Shown here piece after piece: positions 34,842-44,759 of a stretch of DNA of 64,000 bases. Under the pieces are notes generated by a model. That model was not told the DNA's origin, searched no databases, and saw only the letters and a list, made by a program, of their open reading frames with translations. A program made the position numbers and the translations under genes. Origin of the DNA: Candidatus Blochmannia vicinus (GTDB lineage Bacteria > Pseudomonadota > Gammaproteobacteria > Enterobacterales > Enterobacteriaceae). The DNA lies in contig NZ_CP097763.1 of the NCBI RefSeq assembly GCF_023586525.1, forward strand, positions 558,001 to 622,000, read 5' to 3'. Numbering within the stretch: the first letter of the stretch is position 1; the number at the start of each line of letters is the position of its first letter.

Positions 34842-37493
34842 ATGATGGAATCTATGCATAAAAATATTGATAATATTCGTCAGGAATTTCTTAATTTTTT
34901 TAAAAAAAAAGGACATGAAATTATTGCTAGCAGCACTTTAATTCCTGATAACGACCAAACATTATTGTTTACTAATTCTGGTATGAATCAGTTTAAAAAT
35001 ATATTTTTAGGCATGGATAAGCCGCTATTTAAGCGTGTTACGACTGCACAACGTTGCGTACGTGCTGGAGGAAAACATAACGATTTAGATAATGTTGGAT
35101 ATACTGCGCGACACCTTACATTTTTTGAGATGTTAGGTAATTTTAGTTTTGGAGATTATTTTAAGAATGAAGCTATCCAATTTGCTTGGGAGTTATTAAC
35201 TGATAATAACTGGTTTAATTTATCTAAAAATAAACTATGGGTAACAGTACATATTTGTGATTCTGAATCTTATGATATTTGGATAAAACAAGTAGATATA
35301 CCTAACGAACATGTTATTAAAATTGGAAATAATACAGATAATTTTTATGATTCTGATAATTTTTGGCAAATGGGTAATGTTGGTCCTTGTGGCCCGTGTT
35401 CAGAAATATTTTATGATCATGGAGATCGATTTCAAGGAGGTCCTCCTGGTAGTTTAAAAGAACTTGGAGAAAGATATGTTGAAATTTGGAATTTAGTATT
35501 TATACAATTTAATCGCCAATCAAATGGTCATCTCTTGTCACTTCCTATGTTATCAGTAGATACAGGAATGGGTTTAGAACGAATTTCCGCAATATTACAG
35601 GGAGTACATAGTAATTATTCCATTGATATATTTAGAAAATTGATATCTTCTATATCTCAAATTACTCAAGTTAATAATGACAATACTAATAGGTCTTTAT
35701 GTGTAATAGCTGATCATATTCGTACATGCTCATTTTTAATTCAAGACGGAGTTACTCCTTCAAATGAAGGACGTGGTTATGTGTTACGCCGGATTATCCG
35801 CAGAGCCATTCTTCATGGGAAAAAATTAGGTATAAATGACATTTTTTTTTATAAATTAGTACCTCCTCTTATTAAATATATGCAGCATTTATCTGATAAC
35901 CTACGCGAAAAAAAAGATTTTATAAAGAAAGTTTTATTTAATGAAGAAAAATTGTTTGAAGATACTTTAAGAAAAGGTTTAAAATTATTAGAGAAAAAAT
36001 TAGTACTATTAAGAGGAAATGTTTTGAGTGGGGAAATAGCATTTGATTTATATGATACTTATGGGTTTCCTTTAGAATTAACAAAAGATATCTGTTTAAG
36101 ACACGGTATACATGTAGATCAGGTAAAATTTGATCAGTCTATGTTGGCGCAAAAAAAACATGCGAAAGAATCAAATAAATTTTATATTTTTAACAAAAAT
36201 ATATCACTTTGCAATATATTAAGTACGTTTGTCGGATATCGTGAACTTACTTATAGAACTAAAATAATAGCATTATTTCGCATAAATAAGCCAGTAAATA
36301 AAATTTGTGCAAAAGAAGAAGGAATAGTAATTTTAAAAAATACCCCTTTTTATGGAGAATCGGGAGGCCAAGTTGGAGATTCTGGTCAATTGAAAACTAT
36401 ATCTAGTTTATTTCAAGTTACTAATACTAAAAAATATGGACAAACAATAGGTCATTTGGGGGTAGTGAACAGCGGATCAATTAGCGTAGGAGAAGAAATA
36501 ATTGCACAGGTAAATCAATGTAAAAGGAGACATATTTCTTTAAATCATTCCGCTACTCATTTACTACGCGCCGCGTTATATCAAGTTCTCGGGACGCATA
36601 TAATACAAAAAGGATCATTAGTAAACGATCAATATTTACGTTTTGATTTTTGTCATCATGAAACAATGACAGAGGTACAAATTAATACAGTAGAAAATAT
36701 TGTAAATAAACAAATTTGGATCAATTTTCCTATTATGGCTGACATGATACCAATAGAAACAGCTAAAAATGACGGAATTGTGATGCTTGTAAATAAGCAA
36801 TATGAAAAAATAGTGCGTGTTATAAGAATGGGAAATTTTTCTGCTGAATTATGTGGAGGAACTCATGCTAAAAATACGGGAGAAATCGGTATATTTGTAA
36901 TCACTAAAGAATCTAGCATTGCTTCCGGTATTAGACGGATTGAAGCAGTAACTAGCATTACAGCATTATCTGTAATACATCAATATAAAAAATTACTTCA
37001 AGATATTTTTACATCGACAAAAAGTAATAATAAAAATATTTTAAGTAAAATATATGAGTTCAAATCCCGTTGTCAAAAATTGGAAAAGGAAATAGAACAT
37101 TTAAGAAATCAACAAATCATACAGGAAAGTTTATCTTTCATTAAAGAAATTTATTATATTAAAGATGTACAAGTTTTAGTAAAACAAGTTGAAAATATGA
37201 TGCTAAACCCATTGACAAATTTAATAGATTGCCTTAAACGTCAACTAAAATCAGGAGTTATTGTTCTTATTAATGTTAATAAGAACAATAAAATTAGCAT
37301 AGCAATAGCTGTTACTAAAGATTTAATAGAGAACAATCGCATAAATGCTCTAAATTTAGTACGTTTAATTATAAATACCCTTGGTGGAAAAGGTGGAGGA
37401 AAGCCTCATTTTGCTCAAGTCGGTATAAATAATGTTATAAATACATCCAAAATTTCCACCAAAATAAATTATTTATTACACAATATACTATAA
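34842..37493 (+). CDS. alaS: Alanyl-tRNA synthetase
   Basis: AlaS charges tRNA-Ala and edits mischarged Ser and Gly. The 883-residue product (E. coli 876) has the class II catalytic core ([21 protein letters not shown] near residue 67, GMGLERI), an editing domain with HSATH (H569, H573) and CGGTHA (C671, H675), and a C-terminal domain ending with [14 protein letters not shown]. The start is the first of two adjacent ATGs; a later in-frame ATG at 34854 is also possible. An A9 tract at 34902-34910 is in frame. A perfect 16-bp inverted repeat lies at 37258-37291. Confidence 0.98.
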   Translation: MMESMHKNIDNIRQEFLNFFKKKGHEIIASSTLIPDNDQTLLFTNSGMNQFKNIFLGMDKPLFKRVTTAQRCVRAGGKHNDLDNVGYTARHLTFFEMLGNFSFGDYFKNEAIQFAWELLTDNNWFNLSKNKLWVTVHICDSESYDIWIKQVDIPNEHVIKIGNNTDNFYDSDNFWQMGNVGPCGPCSEIFYDHGDRFQGGPPGSLKELGERYVEIWNLVFIQFNRQSNGHLLSLPMLSVDTGMGLERISAILQGVHSNYSIDIFRKLISSISQITQVNNDNTNRSLCVIADHIRTCSFLIQDGVTPSNEGRGYVLRRIIRRAILHGKKLGINDIFFYKLVPPLIKYMQHLSDNLREKKDFIKKVLFNEEKLFEDTLRKGLKLLEKKLVLLRGNVLSGEIAFDLYDTYGFPLELTKDICLRHGIHVDQVKFDQSMLAQKKHAKESNKFYIFNKNISLCNILSTFVGYRELTYRTKIIALFRINKPVNKICAKEEGIVILKNTPFYGESGGQVGDSGQLKTISSLFQVTNTKKYGQTIGHLGVVNSGSISVGEEIIAQVNQCKRRHISLNHSATHLLRAALYQVLGTHIIQKGSLVNDQYLRFDFCHHETMTEVQINTVENIVNKQIWINFPIMADMIPIETAKNDGIVMLVNKQYEKIVRVIRMGNFSAELCGGTHAKNTGEIGIFVITKESSIASGIRRIEAVTSITALSVIHQYKKLLQDIFTSTKSNNKNILSKIYEFKSRCQKLEKEIEHLRNQQIIQESLSFIKEIYYIKDVQVLVKQVENMMLNPLTNLIDCLKRQLKSGVIVLINVNKNNKISIAIAVTKDLIENNRINALNLVRLIINTLGGKGGGKPHFAQVGINNVINTSKISTKINYLLHNIL
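37258..37291. repeat. Perfect inverted repeat (16-bp arms, 2-nt spacer) inside alaS
   Basis: Arms 37258-37273 and 37276-37291 are exact reverse complements around a 2-nt centre. They encode part of the C-terminal domain around [14 protein letters not shown]. Confidence 0.92.
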
Positions 37494-37674
37494 ACAATTA
37501 TATTGTATACCAAAATTGTTTAAAAATTATTAATATATTAATTAAAGCAGCGTACTAAAAATCTATAAAATAATCAAAGATTATATAAAGATATTTACTT
37601 CATATCGTTAAATATTATAAAAACAGTAAAAACGTTAAGAATTACGGCTATTTGAATTTTTCAAGGAGTAAAGG

Positions 37675-37860
37675 ATGCTTATTCTAACTCGACGAGTTGG
37701 TGAAACTCTTATCATTGGGGATGAGATTACAGTAACTGTGTTAGGTATTAAAGGGAACCAAGTTCGTATTGGTGTAAATGCTCCCAAAGAAATATCTATA
37801 CACCGAGAAGAAATTTATCAACGTATTAAAGCTGAAAAATCACAACAAACTTTATGCTAA
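37675..37860 (+). CDS. csrA: Carbon storage regulator CsrA
   Basis: CsrA is a small dimeric RNA-binding protein that controls translation and stability of target messages by binding GGA motifs. It has 61 residues, the same as E. coli, with the invariant opening [16 protein letters not shown] and the RNA-binding segment [29 protein letters not shown] lies 7 nt upstream. It follows alaS as in E. coli. The antagonist RNAs CsrB and CsrC are not visible here. Confidence 0.98.
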   Translation: MLILTRRVGETLIIGDEITVTVLGIKGNQVRIGVNAPKEISIHREEIYQRIKAEKSQQTLC

Positions 37861-38012
37861 AGTTATTATTTTAAAATGAATTTTCTATACAAATAGTAAT
37901 TTTATGATTAAAAATTTAGTTGTAAATTATATAAAAACAACGTAATGTAACAGGAAATTTTTTAATTATAAGAATAAAAATAAGTTGATGAAGAAAATAA
38001 ATAAAAATATTC

Positions 38013-38103
38013 AGTGAGGTGGCCGAGAGGCTGAAGGCACTCCCCTGCTAAGGGAGTATATGGTTTTAGCACTGTGTCGAGGGTTCGAATCCCTCCCTCA
38101 CTG
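38013..38103 (+). tRNA. serV: tRNA-Ser (GCU)
   Basis: Very close to E. coli serV. Acceptor arms AGTGAGG and CCTCACT pair, the anticodon loop CTGCTAA has anticodon GCT, a long variable arm is present and the T loop is GGTTCGAATCC. Discriminator G at 38103. The 3' CCA is not encoded (next bases TTT). Same place as in E. coli, after csrA. Confidence 0.96.
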
Positions 38104-38122
38104 TTTAACAGAGAGGAACGAT

Positions 38123-38196
38123 GCACCCGTAGCTCAATTGGACAGAGCACTCGGCTACGAACCGAGAGATCGGAGGTTCGAATCCTCTCGGGTGTA
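38123..38196 (+). tRNA. argV: tRNA-Arg (ACG)
   Basis: Close to E. coli argV-type tRNA. Acceptor arms GCACCCG and CGGGTGT pair with a final G-T, and the anticodon stem-loop CTCGGCTACGAACCGAG has anticodon ACG, needing A-to-I editing by TadA. Discriminator A; CCA not encoded. E. coli has four copies here, one remains. Confidence 0.96.
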
Positions 38197-38383
38197 TTTG
38201 CATAATGTTTTATTTCACGCACACTAAAGATAGTAGTATCTTATAAATATACAGATATTACTATTGAAACTTTAATTGTTATTAAATAATATGGAAATAT
38301 TAATAAATTGTGTTTACAATTACTTATTATAATTTTTATGGTTTAATTTATTACAATATCTATGTTTAATTTGAGTAATAAAA

Positions 38384-39745
38384 ATGTTTGAAAACTTGTC
38401 TAAAAAAATATCGCAATCAATACATAATATCATTGGTTCTGGACGATTAACAGATAAAAATATTAAAGATACTTTAAATGCGATTAAAATTTCTTTATTA
38501 GAAGGTGACGTCGCATTATCTGTCGTACATGGTTTTATTAATAAAGTAAAAGAAGGAATCATTGGACAGAATATAAACAAACATTTAACTCCGGGTCAAG
38601 AATTAATTAAAATCATGCACACTTCTTTAGTAAAAATTATGGGAGAAGGATCGCATGATTTAAATTTACACACTCAAATACCTTCACTAATATTAATCGT
38701 AGGCCCACAAGGTTCTGGAAAAACTACTACTGTTGGAAAACTTGCTAAATATTTAAAAAATAAAAAAAATAAAAAAATATTAGTGATATCAACCGATACA
38801 TATAGACCAGCAGGTATACAACAATTAAGAGCATTAATAAGTTCTGAAAATATTAGTTTTTTTTCAGATTATAATGTTGGTAATAAACCAATTGATATCG
38901 CTAAAATAGCAATTAGCGCGTCAAAATCACTATCTTATGATGTCTTACTAATAGATACCGCTGGTTGTTTAGATACAGATTATACTTTACTTTCAGAACT
39001 TTCAGAAATTCATAATGTTATTAATCCAGTAGAAACTTTATTCGTTATAGATTCTATGATTGGGCAGGTGGCTATTGATAGTATACATGCATTTAATAAG
39101 GCTTTACCATTAACTGGAATTATTCTAACTAAATTAGATGGAGATTCACGTGGAGGTGTGGCTTTATCTATTAAGTATCTTACCGGTAAGCCTATAAAAT
39201 TTATAGGAACAGGAGAAAAAATTGACGAGCTAGAACCTTTTAATGCATACAGAATAGCTGGACGTATACTTGGAATGGGCGACATACTTTCATTAATAGA
39301 AGATATTGAAAATCAAGTGGAATGGGCTAAAGAAAAAAAATATATTGATAAAAATAATACAGATTTTAATTTATGTGATTTTTTAAATTATATAAAGCAA
39401 ATACGTAATATGGGAGGAATTAACAAAATAATAAGTAAACTGCCTTCTAATTTAGGAATTAAATTAAATGATGTTCAATCATATACTCATAACAATACAT
39501 TTGCACATATAGAAGCGATAATTAACTCTATGACCATTAAAGAACGCTTAAATCCAGACATAATTAAAGGATCTCGGAAAAAACGTATTGCTAATGGATC
39601 TGGAGTACACATACAAGACGTTAATAAATTGCTCACTAAATTTAATCATATACGTATTACAATACAAAAAATAAATAAAAATGAAGCATTTCGAGTAATA
39701 CGTACATTAAAAGACAAAATATCATCTAAATTTACAATTGGTTAA
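38384..39745 (+). CDS. ffh: Signal recognition particle protein Ffh, with methionine-poor M domain
   Basis: Ffh binds 4.5S RNA and signal sequences and targets membrane proteins to FtsY and SecYEG. The product is 453 residues, as in E. coli. GTPase motifs are GPQGSGKTTT near residue 108 and TKLDGDSRGG. The DTAGR motif reads DTAGC (D191-C195, codon TGT at 38966). The 4.5S-binding segment is GSRKKRIANGSGV, against GSRKRRIAAGCGM in E. coli. The C-terminal M domain, normally full of Met, has almost none: the last 69 residues contain a single Met. Length and collinearity argue for a working gene, but signal-sequence binding may differ. Confidence 0.96.
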   Translation: MFENLSKKISQSIHNIIGSGRLTDKNIKDTLNAIKISLLEGDVALSVVHGFINKVKEGIIGQNINKHLTPGQELIKIMHTSLVKIMGEGSHDLNLHTQIPSLILIVGPQGSGKTTTVGKLAKYLKNKKNKKILVISTDTYRPAGIQQLRALISSENISFFSDYNVGNKPIDIAKIAISASKSLSYDVLLIDTAGCLDTDYTLLSELSEIHNVINPVETLFVIDSMIGQVAIDSIHAFNKALPLTGIILTKLDGDSRGGVALSIKYLTGKPIKFIGTGEKIDELEPFNAYRIAGRILGMGDILSLIEDIENQVEWAKEKKYIDKNNTDFNLCDFLNYIKQIRNMGGINKIISKLPSNLGIKLNDVQSYTHNNTFAHIEAIINSMTIKERLNPDIIKGSRKKRIANGSGVHIQDVNKLLTKFNHIRITIQKINKNEAFRVIRTLKDKISSKFTIG

Positions 39746-39842
39746 ACATGGTTTGCATACTTAGTTCAGTAGTATATAAGCTTTTATATCATATATCATA
39801 AGTCTGATTGCTTTTAATTTTCAATTCAGGATATATATATCT

Positions 39843-40082
39843 ATGGTAAGAATTAGATTAGCACGAGGAGGCAATAAAAAAGCTCCTTTTTATCACATAG
39901 TTGTTGCTGATAGTAGAAATGCGCGTGATGGTCGTTTTATTGAGCGTATCGGATTCTTTAATCCAATTAAATTTAGAAATAATAAAAACCTACATATAAG
40001 CATAGAACGAGTAAAATTTTGGTTACATAAAGGAGCAAGCCCATCTAAACGTGTTTTAAAATTAATAAAAATTCATGAATAA
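39843..40082 (+). CDS. rpsP: 30S ribosomal protein S16
   Basis: S16 helps assemble the 5' domain of 16S rRNA. The product has 79 residues (E. coli 82) with the family opening [25 protein letters not shown] and [14 protein letters not shown] lies upstream. First gene of rpsP-rimM-trmD-rplS, ordered as in E. coli. Confidence 0.97.
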   Translation: MVRIRLARGGNKKAPFYHIVVADSRNARDGRFIERIGFFNPIKFRNNKNLHISIERVKFWLHKGASPSKRVLKLIKIHE

Positions 40083-40091
40083 TAATTCAAT

Positions 40092-40649
40092 ATGAAAGAT
40101 AACAAAAAAAATAAAATAGAGCAACCTGTTACTAATCCTATAGTAATAGGAAAAATTGTAGGTGCATATGGTGTTTTAGGGTGGATACGAATCATATCTT
40201 TTACCGAAAAAAGTGACAATATTTTTTTTTATAATCCGTATTACGTCATAATTCAATCTAAATGGAAATCAATTTATTTAGATAAATGGAGATTACTTGG
40301 AAAACGTTATATTGCCAAGATGCGAGAAATATCAAATAGGGAATCTGCTCAATTATTAAATCATTGTGAAATGATTATAGATAAGACACGGCTCCCTCAT
40401 CTAAATACTGATGAATATTATTGGAAAGATTTAATAGGATGCACAGTAATTACAGTAAAAGGAATTTTTTTGGGGAATATTATTAGCATGATAGAAACTA
40501 CAGCAAATGACGTTTTAGTAGTAAAAATGTATCAAAACAAATTTGCTGGGATTAGAAATTGTCTTATTCCTTTTCTTATAAAGAGAGTTATAAAAAATGT
40601 TGATCTTGTTATACGTACTGTAACTGTAGATTGGGATCCTAATTTTTAA
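40092..40649 (+). CDS. rimM: 16S rRNA processing protein RimM
   Basis: RimM assists maturation of the 30S head by binding S19. The product is 185 residues (E. coli 182). The first domain has IVIGKIVGAYGVLGWIRIISFT, and the PRC-barrel domain has YYWKDLIGCTV and the C-terminal LIPFL and VDWDPNF. It starts 9 bp after rpsP and ends just before trmD. Confidence 0.95.
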   Translation: MKDNKKNKIEQPVTNPIVIGKIVGAYGVLGWIRIISFTEKSDNIFFYNPYYVIIQSKWKSIYLDKWRLLGKRYIAKMREISNRESAQLLNHCEMIIDKTRLPHLNTDEYYWKDLIGCTVITVKGIFLGNIISMIETTANDVLVVKMYQNKFAGIRNCLIPFLIKRVIKNVDLVIRTVTVDWDPNF

Positions 40650-40679
40650 TTACTCATGGGATTAAAATTTTATAAAAAT

Positions 40680-41450
40680 ATGTGGTTAGGTGTAATTACT
40701 TTATTTCCAGAAATGTTTCGCCCTATTATTCATCATGGAATAATAGGGCGATCAATTCGAAATGGTATTATTTCGATAAAACTATGGAATCCACGTGCCT
40801 TTACAGATAATCTACACTGTAGTGTAGATGACCGTCCCTATGGAGGCGGGCCAGGTATGTTAATGATGATTGAACCTCTAAAAAATGCAATTAACCACGC
40901 TAAAAACGAATTAGGAAATAATATTAAAGTAATTTATCTCTCTCCTCAAGGAAAAAGATTAAATCAGAAATATGTGCGCAAATTTGCATCTAATTATCAA
41001 AAACTAATTTTGGTTTGTGGTAGATATCAAGGTATTGATGAAAGATTAATTCAAACAGAAATTGATGAAGAATGGTCTATAGGAGATTATATTCTCAGCG
41101 GAGGAGAATTAGCTGCGATGGTAATAATAGATACTATGTCTAGAGTTATCCCTGGTGTGCTAGGTAATCAAAATTCAAAAGAATCAGATTCTTTTTCTAA
41201 AGGAAAATTAGATTGCCCACATTATACACGACCAAAAATTTTTGCAGGAATGAAAGTGCCATCAGTATTATTATCAGGAAATCATAGTAATATTGCTCGC
41301 TGGAGACAAAAACAAGCTTTAGGTCGTACTTGGATCAAAAGACCAGATTTGCTTGATGATATACAATTAACTGACGAAGAAAAAGAGTTACTAGTTGAAT
41401 TTAAAAATGAGCACATTTTATCTTTAAAAGAAAAAGAATTAGGGAAATAA
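40680..41450 (+). CDS. trmD: tRNA (guanine-37-N1) methyltransferase
   Basis: TrmD methylates G37 of tRNAs reading CNN and some GNN codons, preventing frameshifts. The trefoil-knot SPOUT fold motifs [43 protein letters not shown] and DCPHYTRP are intact. The start at 40680 ([13 protein letters not shown]) matches E. coli MWIGIISLFPEMF and gives 256 residues (E. coli 255). An in-frame ATG at 40656 would add eight residues. Two perfect inverted repeats lie inside, at 40718-40751 and 40810-40829. Confidence 0.97.
   Translation: MWLGVITLFPEMFRPIIHHGIIGRSIRNGIISIKLWNPRAFTDNLHCSVDDRPYGGGPGMLMMIEPLKNAINHAKNELGNNIKVIYLSPQGKRLNQKYVRKFASNYQKLILVCGRYQGIDERLIQTEIDEEWSIGDYILSGGELAAMVIIDTMSRVIPGVLGNQNSKESDSFSKGKLDCPHYTRPKIFAGMKVPSVLLSGNHSNIARWRQKQALGRTWIKRPDLLDDIQLTDEEKELLVEFKNEHILSLKEKELGK
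40718..40751. repeat. Perfect inverted repeat (14-bp arms, 6-nt loop) inside trmD
   Basis: Arms 40718-40731 and 40738-40751 are exact reverse complements and start with the GC-rich TCGCCC/GGGCGA. It encodes [12 protein letters not shown] near the N-terminus, a less conserved part of TrmD. Confidence 0.9.
40810..40829. repeat. Inverted repeat (9-bp arms, 2-nt spacer) inside trmD
   Basis: ATCTACACT and AGTGTAGAT flank GT, encoding NLHCSVDD just before the SAM-binding knot. It is 60 bp downstream of the longer inverted repeat in the same gene. Confidence 0.7.
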
Positions 41451-41454
41451 TATA

Positions 41455-41811
41455 ATGTATGAATTAATAAACAATTTTGAAACAAAACAAATAAAAAAAA
41501 ATGTACCACGTTTACATTCAGGTGATACGATAGAAGTTAAGACCTGGGTCATAGAAAACAATAAAAAACGGTTACAAACTTTTGAAGGTATCGTTATTGC
41601 TATTAAAAATCGTGGATTACATTCTTCATTTACTGTAAGAAAAATTTCTAGCGGAGAAGGGGTAGAACGTGTTTTTCAAACACACTCTCTTGTTATTGAA
41701 GAGATTAAGATTAAACGATTTGGTTTTGTTCGTCGCGCTAAATTATATTATTTACGTAATCTCAGCGGAAAATCTGCACGTATCAAAGTAAAAGTACGTA
41801 TAAATTCATAA
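41455..41811 (+). CDS. rplS: 50S ribosomal protein L19
   Basis: L19 sits at the 30S-50S interface near helix 14. The product has 118 residues (E. coli 115) with [50 protein letters not shown] and RRAKLYYLR. It follows trmD by 4 bp and ends the ribosomal and tRNA-modification operon. Confidence 0.97.
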   Translation: MYELINNFETKQIKKNVPRLHSGDTIEVKTWVIENNKKRLQTFEGIVIAIKNRGLHSSFTVRKISSGEGVERVFQTHSLVIEEIKIKRFGFVRRAKLYYLRNLSGKSARIKVKVRINS

Positions 41812-42267
41812 AATACTTTTTTATTTTATTAAATAATTAATACATATTCAATAATATATATGTGTTTATTTACTAAATTTTAATATATTAAAATTATTTA
41901 TCATCTAATTTACTTTAATTATTAGGACTTTCGATTGCAATAATCATCTATTTATATACAAATAGATGCGCTAAAAACAATACAATATGTATTGTGTACA
42001 TGTACAAAATCTTAATTTTGATTAAACTAAATCAATAATATTTCATATAGAATAATAACTTATTATTAGTAGCACTTCACATAAATTTAAAAATTAAATA
42101 AATTTAATTAATCAATATATAATAATTTATTAACAATTATAATGTAAAACTATATTTACATTAGTTTTACATGTGTATCATAATATAGTCACATATCATC
42201 ATTTTTAATTAATGATTTAGTATTATAGATTTATACTATGACATCTTATTATATCAAGGTTAACAAT
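41812..42267. other. Hairpin-rich control region upstream of aroF-tyrA
   Basis: No gene. It holds in order a 9-bp inverted repeat with a 6-nt loop (41945-41968), an 8-bp one with a 3-nt loop near 41979-41997, a 12-bp palindrome TGTACATGTACA (about 41997-42008), and the TyrR-type box with its surrounding 11-bp inverted repeat (42142-42172). The first may end the rplS transcript; the last lies about 100 bp before aroF. Confidence 0.65.
42143..42160 (+). promoter_or_regulatory. Candidate TyrR box upstream of aroF
   Basis: TGTAAA-N6-TTTACA is an exact match to the strong TyrR box consensus known from E. coli, where aroF-tyrA is repressed by TyrR with tyrosine. It ends 107 bp before the aroF start. 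It is embedded in an inverted repeat with 11-bp arms (42142-42152, 42162-42172). The regulator gene is not in this window, and A+T-richness raises the chance of a coincidental match. Confidence 0.5.
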
Positions 42268-43362
42268 ATGCAGAAAAATGAGCGTAATAGCATCTATACT
42301 TGCAACACGTACCCAATAATTACCCCTGAACAATTAAAAAACCAATTTCCTATAACACATGCAGAACAACAGACCATTGTTAATTCTCAAAATATAATTA
42401 TAAATATTATTCACAGACGTGATCCACGTTTTTTAATAATATGCGGTCCTTGCTCTATCCACGATGTTAATGCTACTTTTGATTATGCCAATAAATTAAA
42501 AACCCTATCAATAGATTTACAAGATCAACTATATATTGTTATGCGGGTATATTTAGAAAAACCTCGCACTAATATCGGTTGGAAAGGCTTAATTAATGAT
42601 CCGTATATGAATGGTTCTAATGATATTGAATCAGGATTAAAAACTGCTCGAAATCTGCTAGTACAATTAATAAAAATTGGATTACCTCTCGCTACTGAAG
42701 TATTGAACCCAAACATTCCACAATATATTGGAGAACTCTTCAGTTGGTCATCTATCGGAGCGCGTACTGCAGAATCTCAAATACATCGAGAAATAGCTTC
42801 TGGATTAAATACTCCTATAGGATTCAAAAATAGTACTAACGGTAATTTTTCTAATGCAATTAACGCAATACGTGCTGCGATGATGCCTCATTGCTATATT
42901 AGCATTAATCAATCAGGTCAAGTATGTTTGCTGCATACAAAAGGCAATCCTAATGCTCATATAATTTTACGCGGAGGAAAAACTCCTAATTATCATCCAG
43001 CGGATGTTATTTGTTGTGAAAAAAAAATAATAGAAGCAGGAGGAGGATTATCATTGGCATTAATGGTAGATTGCAGCCATGGAAATTCTGATAAAGATTA
43101 TCGTCGTCAGATTAATGTAGCGCAATCTATTTCACATCAAATTAAACATGGAAACCGTTCTATCATTGGTTTAATGATTGAAAGTTATATTCACTCTGGA
43201 AATCAATCTATAAATTTATCATCATCTTCTACAGTACAGTATGGAGTATCAGTCACCGACGCATGTATAGACTGGGAAACAACTCAACACTTATTATATG
43301 ATTTATATAAGGAATTAAAACCATTTCTTATAAAGCGCATATCAGGAGCCGAAATGGCATGA
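42268..43362 (+). CDS. aroF: 3-deoxy-7-phosphoheptulonate (DAHP) synthase, AroF type
   Basis: AroF joins phosphoenolpyruvate and erythrose 4-phosphate as the first step of aromatic synthesis. The 364-residue product (E. coli 356) begins MQKNERN, matching E. coli AroF MQKDALN, and has AAGG 9 nt upstream, so 42268 is preferred over an in-frame ATG 30 bp earlier. Active-site segments [48 protein letters not shown] and [14 protein letters not shown] are intact. Position beside tyrA marks the tyrosine-sensitive isoenzyme. A two-residue glycine-rich insertion ([10 protein letters not shown]) follows ICCEKK. It overlaps tyrA by 4 bp. Confidence 0.96.
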   Translation: MQKNERNSIYTCNTYPIITPEQLKNQFPITHAEQQTIVNSQNIIINIIHRRDPRFLIICGPCSIHDVNATFDYANKLKTLSIDLQDQLYIVMRVYLEKPRTNIGWKGLINDPYMNGSNDIESGLKTARNLLVQLIKIGLPLATEVLNPNIPQYIGELFSWSSIGARTAESQIHREIASGLNTPIGFKNSTNGNFSNAINAIRAAMMPHCYISINQSGQVCLLHTKGNPNAHIILRGGKTPNYHPADVICCEKKIIEAGGGLSLALMVDCSHGNSDKDYRRQINVAQSISHQIKHGNRSIIGLMIESYIHSGNQSINLSSSSTVQYGVSVTDACIDWETTQHLLYDLYKELKPFLIKRISGAEMA

Positions 43363-44480
43363 TAGAGGAACTGAATATTTTACGAAAAAAAATTGATAAA
43401 ATAGATCAAGCTTTATTAAAGCTATTATCCAAACGACTTTCTTTAGTCTCTGAAGTAGGAGAGATAAAAAGTCGTTATGGATTATTTATTTATGCACAAG
43501 ATAGAGAGGAAATAATAGTAGCCTGTCGAAGGAAAGAAGCAATAAAATTAGGTGTTTCTCCAGACTTAATAGAAGATATATTACGCCGCGTCATAAGTGA
43601 ATCCTATTGCAATGAAAATGAAAAAGGATTTAAAACATTATGTCCAAATTTAGGCCCGATTGTTATAATTGGAGGAAAAGGAAAAATGGGCCAGTTTTTT
43701 TGTAAAATGCTAACTTTATCAGGATATACAGTACGAATTTTAGATAAAAATGATTGGACTAATGCAGAATTAATACTAACAGATGCTGGAATGGTGATAA
43801 TCAGCGTTCCTATTCATTTAGTTACTAATGTTGTTTGTAAATTACCATATATACCTCATAACTGTATTATAGTAGATTTATCATCTATAAAAAAAATATC
43901 CTTAAATGCTATACTGTCTGCACATAGCGGACCAGTATTGGGATTACATCCCATGTTCAATCCAGACCATGGCAGCATGGTGAAACAAGTAGTAATTTGT
44001 TGTGACGGACGTTATCCAGAAGCATATCAATGGTTATTAGAACAAATACGATTATGGGGTGCAGAATTATATTTCTGCAATATAACAGAACATGATCGAT
44101 ATATGAGTCTAACACAAGGATTATGTCATTTTATTACTTTTATAGCGGGATATTATTTATTAAAAGAAAATATTGATTTAAAAAAAGTACTATCTCTTTC
44201 TTCGCCAATATTTCGGTTAAAGTTAATAACAATAGGACGGTTATTTGCTCAAGATCCACAATTATATGCAGATATCATAATGACTTCAGAAAATAATCTA
44301 ATATTAATCAAACGTTATTATAGGAGACTAGGTAGAATTCTAACATTATTAGAACAGAATAAAAAACAAGAATTCATTGATCAATTTAAAAAAATTAAAA
44401 ATTGGCTTGGTATATATACTGATATTTTTTTTGTAGAAAGTCGTAAAATATTACGTCAAATTAATCACATGCAAAAATAA
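43359..44480 (+). CDS. tyrA: Bifunctional chorismate mutase / prephenate dehydrogenase (T-protein)
   Basis: TyrA converts chorismate to prephenate and then oxidises it to 4-hydroxyphenylpyruvate for tyrosine. The product is 373 residues, as in E. coli. The chorismate mutase domain (about 1-90) keeps [27 protein letters not shown] and [14 protein letters not shown]. The dehydrogenase part has an NAD loop GGKGKMG and the catalytic-His segment LGLHPMF. The E. coli LRHF segment reads LCHF, keeping the His. It overlaps aroF (ATGA). Because PheA here has lost its mutase domain, this is the only chorismate mutase seen. Confidence 0.97.
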   Translation: MIEELNILRKKIDKIDQALLKLLSKRLSLVSEVGEIKSRYGLFIYAQDREEIIVACRRKEAIKLGVSPDLIEDILRRVISESYCNENEKGFKTLCPNLGPIVIIGGKGKMGQFFCKMLTLSGYTVRILDKNDWTNAELILTDAGMVIISVPIHLVTNVVCKLPYIPHNCIIVDLSSIKKISLNAILSAHSGPVLGLHPMFNPDHGSMVKQVVICCDGRYPEAYQWLLEQIRLWGAELYFCNITEHDRYMSLTQGLCHFITFIAGYYLLKENIDLKKVLSLSSPIFRLKLITIGRLFAQDPQLYADIIMTSENNLILIKRYYRRLGRILTLLEQNKKQEFIDQFKKIKNWLGIYTDIFFVESRKILRQINHMQK

Positions 44481-44759
44481 CACACAAGATTAATAATAAT
44501 AATCTAAATAATATTGACTAATTTTTGTAATTATTTTCCTTAAAATTATATTTATCTAGATTAAAAAATCTAACTATATAAAAAATTAATTGTTTAAAAT
44601 TTAAAATTATATTTTGTACATAAGAATCTGGGACATTTTTATAGTCGATATTTACATGTGTTGAAAATAAGTGCATAATTACCTATTATTTACGATTGCA
44701 TATAGCTACATACAAAAAATAGTACGTATATTGTCATTATTCAAAACGTTTATATATAC

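Noticed and set aside
44040..44110. Arg-to-Cys next to the conserved His of TyrA (LRHF to LCHF) as a sign of inactivation
   Set aside because: The catalytic and His residues remain, and the gene is otherwise full length; a single neighbouring change is weak evidence.
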